Positions 1-8,911 of a stretch of 64,000 nucleotides of DNA are shown here, one piece after another. The stretch's first letter is position 1. The number at the start of each line of letters is the position of its first letter. A program made the position numbers and the translations under genes. The stretch lies in assembly GCA_036381195.1 (NCBI GenBank), contig DASVDH010000068.1, positions 1 through 64,000 of the forward strand, written 5' to 3'. The stretch comes from RSA9 sp036381195. Its GTDB lineage: Bacteria > Gemmatimonadota > Gemmatimonadetes > Longimicrobiales > RSA9. The notes below the pieces were generated by a model. That model did not search any database. It had not been told where the DNA came from and was given only the letters and a program-made list of their open reading frames with translations.

Positions 1-906
1 GTGCGGCGTGAAGACCAGGTCGTAGCCGTGCTCCAGCAGCGTGCGCCGGAGGAACTCCTCGATGGTGTAACGGATCAGCCCGCCGTTCGGGTGCCAGTGG
101 ATCAGCCCCGCGCCCACCTCCGGGTGCACGCTGAAGATCCCCAGCTCCCGGCCGAGCTTGCGGTGGTCGCGCCGCCTGGCCTCTTCCAGGCGCTCGAGGT
201 ACTCCTCCAGGTCCTTTTCCGTGAACCAGGCCGTGCCGTAGATGCGCTGGAGCATCTGGCGCCGTTCGTCCCCGCGCCAGTACGCCCCCGCCGTGGAAAG
301 CAGCTTGAAGTGCTGCACGCGCCCCGTGGACGGGACGTGCGGGCCGCGGCACAGGTCGAGGAACGGCCCGTTGCGGTAGACCGTGATGACCTCGTCCTCG
401 CCCATCTCCTCGAGGCGCTCGAGCTTGAGCGGGTCATCGGCGAACAGCTCGCGGGCCTCTTCCTTGGTCACCACGCGCCGCTCGAACGGGTCGTTGCAGC
501 GCACGACCTCGCGCATCCGGTTCTCGATCTCCTGGAGCTCCTCGGGCGTGAAGGGGCGCTCGACCTCGAAGTCGTAGTAGAAGCCGTTTTCGATCGGCGG
601 GCCGAAGCCGATGCGCGCCTCCGGCCGGACCTGGCGCACGGCCGTCGCGAGGATGTGGGCCGCGGAGTGCCGCAGCAGGTCGAGCGCCTCCGGGCTCTTC
701 TCCGTGATGATCTCGAGCCGGACGTCGTGCTCGAGCGGGCGGCTCATGTCCACGATCTGCCCGTCCACCCGCGCCGCCAGCGCGGCGCGCGCGAGCCGCG
801 GTCCGATCCGCTCGGCGACCTCCTGCGGCGTGGTGCCGCGCGGCATCTCGAGCACGGAGCCGTCGGGAAGAGTGACGCGGATGTTGTCCACAGCGGTGGC
901 TGACAT
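1..906 (-). CDS. thrS: Threonine--tRNA ligase, N-terminal 302 residues (runs off left edge)
   Basis: Class II aminoacyl-tRNA synthetase that charges tRNA-Thr in the cytoplasm. Visible parts are an N-terminal TGS domain (about residues 8-68) and the second, editing-type domain, opening with HSAAHIL at residue 80 (HxxxH zinc/editing motif) and followed by GFGPPIENGFYYDF. The start of the catalytic core follows, and the frame is open at base 1, so the motif 2/3 core and anticodon-binding domain lie outside the window. The ATG at 906 has GGAGGAAC upstream at a rather long spacing of about 13 nt. The gene is preceded by a promoter, a Thr-rich leader peptide and a terminator hairpin, so it is very probably controlled by attenuation. 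Confidence 0.95.
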   Translation of the reverse strand, partial: MSATAVDNIRVTLPDGSVLEMPRGTTPQEVAERIGPRLARAALAARVDGQIVDMSRPLEHDVRLEIITEKSPEALDLLRHSAAHILATAVRQVRPEARIGFGPPIENGFYYDFEVERPFTPEELQEIENRMREVVRCNDPFERRVVTKEEARELFADDPLKLERLEEMGEDEVITVYRNGPFLDLCRGPHVPSTGRVQHFKLLSTAGAYWRGDERRQMLQRIYGTAWFTEKDLEEYLERLEEARRRDHRKLGRELGIFSVHPEVGAGLIHWHPNGGLIRYTIEEFLRRTLLEHGYDLVFTPH

Positions 907-1003
907 TTGGTCGTCCGTTCCTCCGGGGCCCGCGCGCCGCGGCACGCCCCCTGGCCGGTGGGGGCGCCGCGAGACCCGTCACGGACGCCCCGTAGAACGA
1001 AAA

Positions 1004-1028
1004 CGGCCCCTCGACTCTCGAGAGGCCG
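1004..1028 (-). terminator. Attenuator terminator in the thrS leader
   Basis: A 10-bp stem (1004-1013 with 1019-1028, 5-nt loop) is followed on the minus strand by TTTTCGTT. One pair is G-U only in the minus-strand RNA (a C-A mismatch on the other strand), which shows the functional strand. It lies 26 nt after the leader-peptide stop and about 97 nt before the thrS ATG, where an attenuator should sit. Confidence 0.8.
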
Positions 1029-1054
1029 CGTCCGTCCCAGGCCACGCCGTCCGC

Positions 1055-1135
1055 TCAGCGCGCGCAGGCCGGCACGCCGCCTCTCCGGGAGAGCCGGGTC
1101 GTGGCCGTGGTGCGCGTGCGGCGACGACGGAGCAT
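1055..1135 (-). CDS. thrL: thrS leader peptide, 26 aa, threonine-rich
   Basis: A 26-codon frame from ATG at 1135 to TGA at 1055, with CGAGG about 9 nt upstream. Residues 7-13 read TRTTATT, so five of the first 13 residues are threonine. It lies between a good promoter and a terminator hairpin ahead of threonyl-tRNA synthetase. In established attenuation systems a ribosome stalled at regulatory codons lets an antiterminator form. The Thr codons include GGCCACG (minus strand, 1106-1100), which can pair with CGTGGCC just after the peptide (1046-1040), giving a plausible competing hairpin. The function of the peptide itself is inferred from codon content and position only. Confidence 0.75.
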   Translation of the reverse strand: MLRRRRTRTTATTRLSRRGGVPACAR

Positions 1136-1172
1136 GGTTCGGTTGCCTCGAAACGTTGAAGTTCCTCGTCGA

Positions 1173-1201
1173 ATTCTAACCCGGATCGAGTGGAGCGTCA
1201 A
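1173..1201 (-). promoter_or_regulatory. Promoter of the thrS leader
   Basis: TTGACG at 1201-1196, a 17-nt spacer and TAGAAT at 1178-1173: a strong sigma70-like match. The expected transcript start is near 1166, about 30 nt before the leader-peptide ATG. Confidence 0.75.
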
Positions 1202-1211
1202 GGCGGGGTTC

Positions 1212-1265
1212 GTTTACGTGCACGTGCACGTGTACGTGTACGTTTACGTTTACGTGCACGTGTAT
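1212..1265. repeat. GTNNAC hexanucleotide array, copy 1
   Basis: Nine tandem hexamers on the plus strand, in order GTTTAC, GTGCAC x2, GTGTAC x2, GTTTAC x2, GTGCAC, GTGTAT. Each junction creates an ACGT palindrome. The array lies in the gene-free stretch between the thrS promoter and the groEL terminator. The same kind of array recurs at 37185-37262. Confidence 0.9.
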
Positions 1266-1353
1266 GGGAGTGGGGACGCCCGCGACGCGTCCTCCCCTTC
1301 CCCTCCCCCGCCTACGCCCGCGCCCGGGGAGGGCCGGGGAGAGGGCAAGAGAA

Positions 1354-1380
1354 AGCCCTCCGCGCCGCGCGCGGAGGGCT
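1354..1380 (-). terminator. Terminator of groES-groEL
   Basis: A perfect 12-bp stem (1354-1365 with 1369-1380) with a 3-nt loop, followed on the minus strand by TTCTCTTG, a U-rich tail. It lies about 73 nt beyond the groEL stop codon. Confidence 0.75.
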
Positions 1381-1453
1381 CCCCTGTGGAGCGGGATCCC
1401 AGGGGGGCGAGGCCGGGGTCTCCCCCGCCCTCGCCCTGGCCCTGGCCCTGGCC

Positions 1454-3085
<1,632 letters not shown>

Positions 3086-3124
3086 CTGGCTTCCTCCACT
3101 GTTCTCGAGAATCGATGAACTGGG

Positions 3125-3433
3125 TTACGGCTTGACGATCGCGAGCACGTCGGACTCGCGGAGGATGAGGTACTGCTCGTCGCCGACCGTGACTTCGGTG
3201 CCGCTGTACTTGCCGTAGAGGACGCGATCGCCCTCCTTGACCTCGGGGGCGACGCGCTTGCCGTCATCGGTGAGCTTGCCGGGGCCGACGGCGACGACCT
3301 CGCCCTGCTGCGGCTTTTCCTTGGCGGTGTCCGGGATGTAGAGGCCGCCCTTCATCTGCTCGGTCTCCTCGAGCGGCTTGACGACGATCCGGTCCGCGAG
3401 GGGCTGGATGCGTGTCGCAGACGCCGTAGGCAT
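3125..3433 (-). CDS. groES: Co-chaperonin GroES, 10 kDa
   Basis: Lid of the GroEL chamber. The 102 residues cover the single GroES domain, including PLADRIVVKPLEE near the start, the mobile loop with GGLYIPDTAKEKPQQG and the conserved YGKYSGTEV toward the end. The frame is open upstream to 3490, but the ATG at 3433 is preferred: it has GGAGG about 8 nt upstream, the protein then has the usual length, and the upstream extension would run through the CIRCE operator. First gene of the groES-groEL operon. Confidence 0.97.
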   Translation of the reverse strand: MPTASATRIQPLADRIVVKPLEETEQMKGGLYIPDTAKEKPQQGEVVAVGPGKLTDDGKRVAPEVKEGDRVLYGKYSGTEVTVGDEQYLILRESDVLAIVKP

Positions 3434-3479
3434 AACGAGATCCTCCGGGTTGAAGAGGTGGAGTGTTTGGTGCTGGGTG

Positions 3480-3506
3480 TTAGCACTCACTGCTGTTGAG
3501 TGCTAA
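3480..3506 (-). promoter_or_regulatory. CIRCE operator (HrcA binding site)
   Basis: TTAGCACTC-N9-GAGTGCTAA, a perfect match to the CIRCE consensus. It sits between the groES promoter and the gene, in the transcribed leader. In characterised bacteria HrcA binds here and is released on heat shock. hrcA itself is not in this window. Confidence 0.97.
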
Positions 3507-3516
3507 CAACAGCCCG

Positions 3517-3544
3517 AATCTAGCCAGCTCGCATGGCCTGTCAA
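3517..3544 (-). promoter_or_regulatory. groESL promoter
   Basis: TTGACA at 3544-3539, a 16-nt spacer and TAGATT at 3522-3517. The expected start is near 3510, so CIRCE overlaps the first transcribed bases, the usual arrangement for HrcA repression. Confidence 0.75.
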
Positions 3545-3689
3545 GGGCCCGGGCAACTGCCCGATTCGCAGCCAGACGCCGCGCGTGCACGCGCTGTGCC
3601 ACACGCCCGGCGCCACTCCGGCAGCCGGAGCCTGCCGACTTGACCGACGCCCGCGCACGCCGCCGCGCCGACGGCCGCCGGATGGCAAC

Positions 3690-3718
3690 GGGGGTCGGAG
3701 CCCATGGCCCCGACCCCC
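3690..3718 (-). terminator. GC-rich hairpin after the cold-shock gene
   Basis: Nine consecutive pairs (3690-3698 with 3710-3718) around a short inner loop, 25 nt past the stop of the cold-shock gene. There is no U-tract, so termination is only inferred. The rest of the 3545-3742 gap shows nothing else recognisable. Confidence 0.4.
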
Positions 3719-3742
3719 GGATTCGCGACGAACCGCCGCCGG

Positions 3743-4063
3743 TCAGCGCGAACTGCGGCCGCGGTCCCCGCGACCGGCTGCCGGCCCTCGCGCTCCCGGG
3801 GCTGCCGCGAAAATGCCGCGGCTGGCGCCACGCAGGCCCGCACCACTCCTCGCCTCGTCGAGGCGCACGACGTGCTGGGCCTTCAGCCCCTTGGGTTCCT
3901 GGATCACGTCGAACTCGACGCGCTCGCCCTCTGCCAGGGTACGGAATCCGGGGGCCTGAATGGCCGTGTGATGAACGAACACGTCGGGGCCGTCATCCTG
4001 CTGGATGAAGCCGTAGCCCTTTTCCTGGGAAAACCACTTCACCGTGCCTGTGGTGCGAGCCAT
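3743..4063 (-). CDS. Cold-shock domain protein with C-terminal extension
   Basis: Small RNA/ssDNA-binding protein. Residues 1-70 are a complete cold-shock domain with both RNA-binding motifs, KGYGFI (RNP1) and VFVHHTAI (RNP2). Family members usually stop near 67-70 residues; this one continues to 106 with an Arg/Gly/Ala-rich tail of about 35 residues. The tail may be a genuine basic extension or simply the result of a lost stop codon in GC-rich DNA. Start ATG at 4063 has GAGGACGAC upstream. A two-part hairpin lies in the leader. Confidence 0.9.
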   Translation of the reverse strand: MARTTGTVKWFSQEKGYGFIQQDDGPDVFVHHTAIQAPGFRTLAEGERVEFDVIQEPKGLKAQHVVRLDEARSGAGLRGASRGIFAAAPGARGPAAGRGDRGRSSR

Positions 4064-4087
4064 GTCGTCCTCTACCCCTGGTTGGAA

Positions 4088-4132
4088 GCAGTCGCACGCG
4101 GGCCAAACGGCCCGCCGTCAGAGGGCGACTGC
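4088..4132 (-). promoter_or_regulatory. Structured 5' leader of the cold-shock gene
   Basis: A nested hairpin: an 8-bp outer stem (4088-4095 with 4125-4132) enclosing a 7-bp inner stem (4098-4104 with 4109-4115) with a 4-nt loop. It lies 25 nt upstream of the start codon, just before the ribosome-binding site. Cold-shock mRNAs often carry structured leaders that set temperature-dependent translation; that role here is inference. Confidence 0.5.
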
Positions 4133-4239
4133 ACGGATCGGGCCCGAACGGCGGGGCTGCGGACGGCGGCACGCGGCATGGCCCGGACGGCCGGCGCCCG
4201 GGCACGGAGGGCTCGGGGGCTCAGGGGGCTCGCTCGGAC

Positions 4240-4329
4240 GGCTCCGAGGGCTCCGAGGGCTCCGAGGGCTCCGAGGGCTCCGAGGGCTCAGAGGGCTCAG
4301 AGGGCTCAGAGGGCTCAGAGGGCTCAGAG
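4240..4329. repeat. 9-bp minisatellite, 10 copies
   Basis: Five perfect copies of GGCTCCGAG (4240-4284) followed directly by five perfect copies of GGCTCAGAG (4285-4329). The last copy contains the stop codon of the prenyltransferase gene (TCA at 4324-4326 on the plus strand). The unit length is a multiple of three, so the array changes coding length without changing frame. The stretch from here to the cold-shock leader (4133-4239) shows no gene. Confidence 0.95.
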
Positions 4330-5271
4330 GGCGAAGACGATGAGGACAGCGAGGTCGGTCACGGCCCATGCACGCAGGGCCGCGTACATCCCCCGCTGAT
4401 GCTGCGCCGGCTGCATGGTCGCATGGTTCCGGAGCCAGGGGACGAGGACGGCGAGCCACGCGGCGAGCGGCAGCGCGAGCAGGAGCCACCGCCAGCCGGC
4501 CGCGCCGAGGGCGGCGGCGAGGAAGAAGAGCGCGAACGCGGCCAGTGTGGCCAGCAGTGCTACACGGAGCGAGCGCCGCATGCCGAGCACGAGGGCCAGC
4601 GTGCGGTCTCCGCGGCGGCGGTCCTCCTCGTACTGGTAGAGCTGGGTCAGGGGATAGAGAGCCGCGAAGAGTGGGCAGAAGGCGAGCATGACGAGCAGCG
4701 CCCAGGGCTCGAGGGGCCGGCCGGTGAGCGCCCAGCCGGCGAGGGGCGTCAGCGTGCCGAAGCCCCACATGTTGATGAGCCAGTCCGCGCCGGCGACCGC
4801 CTTGAGCCGCAGCGGGGGCACCGAGTAGAGGACCGAGAGGACGAAGCAGGCGGCGTAGTCGAGCGCGAAGAGCGGAGGCAAGAGGAACGCGCAGGCCTGG
4901 CCGGCGGCGATGAGCGCGAGGGCGAACGCGGCGAGGTGCCGTGGTGGCGGCGGCGGGGCTTCGAGGTAGCCGATGTCTCCCGTGTCCCGGTCGTAGGCCG
5001 AGTTGAGGGCGAGCGTGCCGCCGTTCAGGCAGATGACCCACAGCGCGAGGCCGAAGAGCGCCTCCCCCGCCGTCTCGGCGATCGCGCCGGCGCGGAGCCC
5101 GACGGCGAGCAGGGTGCCGAGCGCCGTATGGGCCGCCATGATGGGCCATTCGGCGGGCCGCAGGTGCAGGACGTAGCTGAAGGATTCGCCGGGCGCGATG
5201 CGGTAGCCGAGTCGCCGCCAGACGTTCAGCGCGCGCGAGCGCGCGGCCTGGCCCCCGCGCCCCGCGTCCAT
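4324..5271 (-). CDS. UbiA-family prenyltransferase
   Basis: Integral membrane aromatic/polyprenyl transferase of 315 residues with eight or nine hydrophobic segments. The first Asp-rich motif appears in the variant form NSAYDRDTGD and the second as YQYEEDRRRGDRT, both needed to bind the prenyl diphosphate through Mg2+. Quinone synthesis (MenA/UbiA-like) is likely but the exact substrate cannot be read. The ATG at 5271 overlaps the coaX stop by one base (TGATG), so translation is coupled. The gene ends inside a 9-bp minisatellite, which supplies its stop codon. Confidence 0.85.
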   Translation of the reverse strand: MDAGRGGQAARSRALNVWRRLGYRIAPGESFSYVLHLRPAEWPIMAAHTALGTLLAVGLRAGAIAETAGEALFGLALWVICLNGGTLALNSAYDRDTGDIGYLEAPPPPPRHLAAFALALIAAGQACAFLLPPLFALDYAACFVLSVLYSVPPLRLKAVAGADWLINMWGFGTLTPLAGWALTGRPLEPWALLVMLAFCPLFAALYPLTQLYQYEEDRRRGDRTLALVLGMRRSLRVALLATLAAFALFFLAAALGAAGWRWLLLALPLAAWLAVLVPWLRNHATMQPAQHQRGMYAALRAWAVTDLAVLIVFAL

Positions 5272-6101
5272 CACCGGGCGCGGCGCCCGGCCGAAGGGCG
5301 CTTGAGGGGGGTGACGCGGATGCCGGACCCGACTTCCTCCAGGTGGCGGTGCGCGAACTCGAGGCCGTACAGGGTGAGGAACGGCTCGATCGTGTCCACG
5401 GAGCTGCAGTGGGGCGCGATGAGGGGCGCGAGGCCTCCGGTGGCGACCACGAGCGCATCGGGCCGGCCCCACTCCGCCTTGATGCGACGGACGATGCCGT
5501 CGATCGAGTCCACGGCGCCGTAGAAGATCCCGCTGCGCATGCAGTTCTCGGTGCGCCGGCCGATGACCTGCGGAGGCGGCTCGAGGTCCACGCGGGGCAG
5601 CTTGGACGTGCGGCGCACCAGCGTCTCCGCGCTCGTGCGCACGCCCGGCGCGATCACGCCGCCCAGGAACACGCCGTCGGCGGTGATGCAGTCGAAGGTG
5701 TTGGCGGTGCCGAGGTCTACGGCCACGGTGTCCCGGCCGTACAGGTGCATGGCGGCCAGCGTGTTCAGGATGCGGTCCGCGCCGACCGTCATGGGCTCCT
5801 CGACGTCCAGCCGGATCGGCAACGGACTGGACGCGTTGATCGCGCGTGCGGTCACACCCAGGTGGCGGGAGCACATTTCCAGGAACACGGGCGTGAGCGG
5901 CGGCACGACCGAGCCGATCGCAGCGCCGCGGACCAGATCCAGGTCGAGACCGGACTCGCGCACGAGGGAGCGGACGAGCAGGCCGAGCTCGTCCACCGTC
6001 CGCTCCGGCTCGGACGAGATGCGCCAGTGGTCGAGCAACTCCCCGGACTCGAACAGCCCGAATACGGTTTCGGTGTTCCCGATGTCGAAGGCCAGGATCA
6101 T
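5271..6101 (-). CDS. coaX: Type III pantothenate kinase
   Basis: First step of coenzyme A synthesis, phosphorylating pantothenate. Type III enzymes belong to the ASKHA fold; the diagnostic pieces are present: DIGNT at residues 6-10 (phosphate 1), GADR near 109, DLGTANTFD near 130 and GGVIAPG near 148. Length 276 is close to the family norm of about 255-265. It overlaps the birA stop by 4 nt (ATGA) and the next gene by one base, so birA, coaX and the prenyltransferase gene are translationally coupled. birA-coaX is a common pairing. Confidence 0.97.
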   Translation of the reverse strand: MILAFDIGNTETVFGLFESGELLDHWRISSEPERTVDELGLLVRSLVRESGLDLDLVRGAAIGSVVPPLTPVFLEMCSRHLGVTARAINASSPLPIRLDVEEPMTVGADRILNTLAAMHLYGRDTVAVDLGTANTFDCITADGVFLGGVIAPGVRTSAETLVRRTSKLPRVDLEPPPQVIGRRTENCMRSGIFYGAVDSIDGIVRRIKAEWGRPDALVVATGGLAPLIAPHCSSVDTIEPFLTLYGLEFAHRHLEEVGSGIRVTPLKRPSAGRRAR

Positions 6102-6943
6102 GGTCTTCCACTCCCTGTGATCGACTCGTCCTCCGCCACGACGCGGAGGGTGCCGCTCCGGATCGCGACGACGAGCCCTTGCGGATCACGGAGCAGCAGC
6201 GAGCCGTCTGCGGCGATTCCCTGCACCGTTCCGCGCTCGCGCCCGTCCACGGTGACGGTCCGGCCGCGCAGCACGTCGCGCCGGCGGATCCCCGCGAGCA
6301 GGCCGGAATCCAGCGGCCTCGCCCCGTGCGCCGCGATGCGGCGGACTTCGGCGATGACGCGGCCGGCCAGGGCCGGCCGCGAGACGCGTCGGCCGGTGGC
6401 GAGGAGCAGCGACGTCGCCCCTGCCCCGAGCTCCGCGGGGAGCTCCGCCGCCGTCTGGCAGACGTTGATGCCGATGCCGGCGACGACGTAGCCCGCGGAG
6501 TCGCCGGCGAGCGCTCCCTCGCAGAGGATTCCGGCCACCTTGCCGCCGCCGGGCATCAGCACGTCGTTGGGCCACTTGATCCCGGCCCGGATCCGGGCGG
6601 TCCGGCCGATGGCGCGGGCCACGGCGAGCCCGACCAGCAGGGGCAGCACGCCTGGGGCGGCCTCTCCCGCGCCGAAGCGTGCAGGACGCAACACGATGCT
6701 GAGGAGGAGGGCACGGCCGGGCGGGGCGTGCCACCTGCGGCCCCCGCGGCCGCGGCCCGCCGTCTGGTGGTCCGCCAGGACAGCGGTCCCCTCGGGCGCG
6801 CCGTCCTCGGCCAGCTCCCGGGCGATGTCGTTGGTGGAGGAGACGGTCCGGAACACGAGCAGCCGTGGGACCGCCCAGAGCGAGCGCCAGTGCTCGCGAG
6901 GCTGGCCCTCCCAGGTCTCCGACGGGATACGGTCGTGCATCAT
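6098..6943 (-). CDS. birA: Biotin--[acetyl-CoA-carboxylase] ligase
   Basis: Activates biotin as biotinyl-AMP and transfers it to the carboxylase carrier protein. The catalytic core carries SSTND near residue 35, the GRGRGGRRW biotinyl-AMP loop near 64 and KWPNDV near 120. A C-terminal SH3-like cap covers the last 50 residues. There is no N-terminal helix-turn-helix, so it is a monofunctional ligase that cannot act as the E. coli-type repressor. Starts at either of two adjacent ATGs (6943 or 6940). It overlaps coaX by 4 nt. Confidence 0.95.
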   Translation of the reverse strand: MMHDRIPSETWEGQPREHWRSLWAVPRLLVFRTVSSTNDIARELAEDGAPEGTAVLADHQTAGRGRGGRRWHAPPGRALLLSIVLRPARFGAGEAAPGVLPLLVGLAVARAIGRTARIRAGIKWPNDVLMPGGGKVAGILCEGALAGDSAGYVVAGIGINVCQTAAELPAELGAGATSLLLATGRRVSRPALAGRVIAEVRRIAAHGARPLDSGLLAGIRRRDVLRGRTVTVDGRERGTVQGIAADGSLLLRDPQGLVVAIRSGTLRVVAEDESITGSGRP

Positions 6944-6989
6944 CCGGATCTGGCCCGAATCCTCCGCTGCGAGGGCGCCCGTCCGGCCA

Positions 6990-7778
6990 TCAGCGCCCGA
7001 GCGCGAGGGTCAGCAAGAACAGCCCGCCCGCGATCCACACGTAATAGGCGAACGCGTAGAACGCCTGGCGCCGCAACAGCCAGACGAGCGTCCGGATCGC
7101 GAGGATGCCGGCGACCAGTGCGGCGACGAAGCCGGCGAACAGCGGCGCGCCTCCCACCGTGCGCCACGAGTCCCCGATCTCCGGCGCTTGCAGCACCGCG
7201 GCGCCCACGATGGCCGGAATGGAGAGCAGGAACGAGAACTCCGCGGCCTGCTCGCCGGACATGCGGCCCCAGAGCGCCGCCGTGATCGTCGCGCCGGATC
7301 GTGAGATGCCCGGGAGGATGGCGAAGGCCTGGGCGACGCCGATCCCCAACGCGAGGCGCGGGGCCGGCCGCTCGACGACGAGATCGGAGCGGCGGGATCG
7401 CGTGCTCCAGAGGAGGACGCCGGTCATCAGCAGCATGAACCCGGTGACGGCAGGCGCGTCGAAGGCGCGTTCGATCGCGTCCTCGAAGAGGGTGCCGACC
7501 AGGCCGGCGGGGACCGTCGCCAGCGCGAGCAGGCCGATGAAGCGCATGGCGTCGCGATCCCCGCGCAGGGCGCCGAGCACGAGCTGCCGGAGCCGCTCGT
7601 GGTAGACGACGATCACGGAAACCAGGGTCGCGACGTGCAGGACGACCTCGAACGCGACGCCCGGCGCGTTCACGCCGAGCAGCGTCTCTCCGATCACGAG
7701 GTGGCCGGAGCTCGAGACGGGCAGGAACTCGGTGAGGCCCTGGATGAGCCCGAGCAGGATCCCTTCGAGCACGCTCAC
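6990..7778 (-). CDS. uppP: Undecaprenyl-diphosphatase
   Basis: Membrane enzyme recycling undecaprenyl diphosphate to the monophosphate lipid carrier for peptidoglycan and other polymers. The BacA/UppP signatures are clear: GLTEFLPVSSSGHL at residues 15-28 and PGISRSGATI near 167 (catalytic Glu, Ser and Arg). Multiple hydrophobic helices; 262 residues is a normal length. Its start overlaps the bshA stop by 4 nt; birA follows 46 nt downstream. Confidence 0.97.
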   Translation of the reverse strand: MSVLEGILLGLIQGLTEFLPVSSSGHLVIGETLLGVNAPGVAFEVVLHVATLVSVIVVYHERLRQLVLGALRGDRDAMRFIGLLALATVPAGLVGTLFEDAIERAFDAPAVTGFMLLMTGVLLWSTRSRRSDLVVERPAPRLALGIGVAQAFAILPGISRSGATITAALWGRMSGEQAAEFSFLLSIPAIVGAAVLQAPEIGDSWRTVGGAPLFAGFVAALVAGILAIRTLVWLLRRQAFYAFAYYVWIAGGLFLLTLALGR

Positions 7779-8911
7779 GATGAGAGCACTCGCCGGTAGA
7801 GGGCCTCATAGCGCGGCACGATCCGATCTGCGCTGAAGCGCGTGGCCGCCTCTCGGGCCGCGGCGCTCGCCGTCTGCCAGCGCGCGGGATCGGCCAGCAG
7901 GGTGACGATGGCATCCGCCATCGCGGCCACGTCGCCCAGCGGCACGAGGAACCCGGCCTCGCCGTCCGGCACCAGCTCGGGAACGCCGCCCACGGCGGTG
8001 GCGACGACGGGGACGCCGCAGGCCATCGCCTCGAGCGCGACGAGGCCGAACGCCTCCGATTCGCTGGGCAGCAGGAGCACGTCCGCGCAGGCGAGCAGCT
8101 CGGCGACCGAGGACTGCTTGCCGAGAAAGGTGACGCGCGCCGCCACGCCCTCCTCCTCGGCCACCTTCTGCGCGAGGCCGCGGGCCGGCCCGTCTCCCAC
8201 CAGGACGAGCCGCGCCGGCACGCGGCGGCTCGCGCGGGCGAAGGCGCGGACCACGTCATCGACGCGCTTGACCGGGCGGAAGTTCGAGATGTGCATGACG
8301 ATCTTCTCGCCCTCGGGCGCGAGCTGACTGCGATGGCACCCCTCCAGGTCCCGGCGGTAGCGCTCGAGATCCACGAAGTTGGGGATCACCTCGATGGAGT
8401 CCGCCGGGATGTCGAACCGCCGGACGGTCTCGCGGCGCAGGTATTCCGATACCGCGGTGACGCCATCGGAGCGGAGGATGGAGAAACGCGTGATGCTGTG
8501 GAACGACGGGTCCTGGCCGACCAGCGTGATGTCCGTCCCGTGCAGCGTCGTGATCACCCGGATCTCGGTGGGCCGGAGCATCTCCCGAGCGATCCAGGCG
8601 GAGGTGGCGTGCGGCACGGCGTAGTGGACGTGCAGCACGTCCAGCCGGCGCCGCACCGCCGTGCCGTGCATGGCCGCGGCGAGCGCCAGCGAGTACGGCG
8701 GATAGTCGAAGAGGGGGTAGGACGGCACCTCGACCTCGTGGTAGTAGACGCGCTCCACGAAGTAGGGCAGCCGAAACGGCTGCGCGTAGGTGATGAAGTG
8801 CACCTCGTGCCCGCGCCGCGCGAGCTCGAGGCCCAGTTCCGTCGCCACCACGCCCGAGCCGCCGTACACGGGGTAGCACGTGATGCCGATCCTCAGCAGT
8901 CGGTCTTCCAT
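7775..8911 (-). CDS. bshA: N-acetyl-alpha-D-glucosaminyl L-malate synthase (bacillithiol pathway)
   Basis: GT4-type glycosyltransferase that joins GlcNAc to L-malate in the first step of bacillithiol synthesis. The N-terminal GITCYPVYGGSGVVATELG is characteristic of BshA rather than of generic GT4 enzymes, as is HVHYAVPHA near residue 95. The C-terminal half has the nucleotide-sugar domain with ESEAFGLVALEAMACGVPVVAT (ExxxxxGxxxxE). Length 378 is typical. The start lies inside the end of miaA (19-nt overlap). bshB and bshC are not in the window. Confidence 0.9.
   Translation of the reverse strand: MEDRLLRIGITCYPVYGGSGVVATELGLELARRGHEVHFITYAQPFRLPYFVERVYYHEVEVPSYPLFDYPPYSLALAAAMHGTAVRRRLDVLHVHYAVPHATSAWIAREMLRPTEIRVITTLHGTDITLVGQDPSFHSITRFSILRSDGVTAVSEYLRRETVRRFDIPADSIEVIPNFVDLERYRRDLEGCHRSQLAPEGEKIVMHISNFRPVKRVDDVVRAFARASRRVPARLVLVGDGPARGLAQKVAEEEGVAARVTFLGKQSSVAELLACADVLLLPSESEAFGLVALEAMACGVPVVATAVGGVPELVPDGEAGFLVPLGDVAAMADAIVTLLADPARWQTASAAAREAATRFSADRIVPRYEALYRRVLSS

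Noticed and set aside
906..1201. T-box riboswitch ahead of thrS
   Set aside because: A terminator is present but no T-box antiterminator sequence or specifier loop was found; the Thr-rich leader peptide explains the arrangement better.
1212..1265. CRISPR array
   Set aside because: The repeats are contiguous hexamers without spacers. None of the other repeat sets has a repeat-spacer pattern either.
3434..3490. Longer groES start at 3490 giving 121 residues
   Set aside because: It would place coding sequence in the CIRCE operator and lacks a ribosome-binding site; ATG 3433 has both spacing and family length in its favour.
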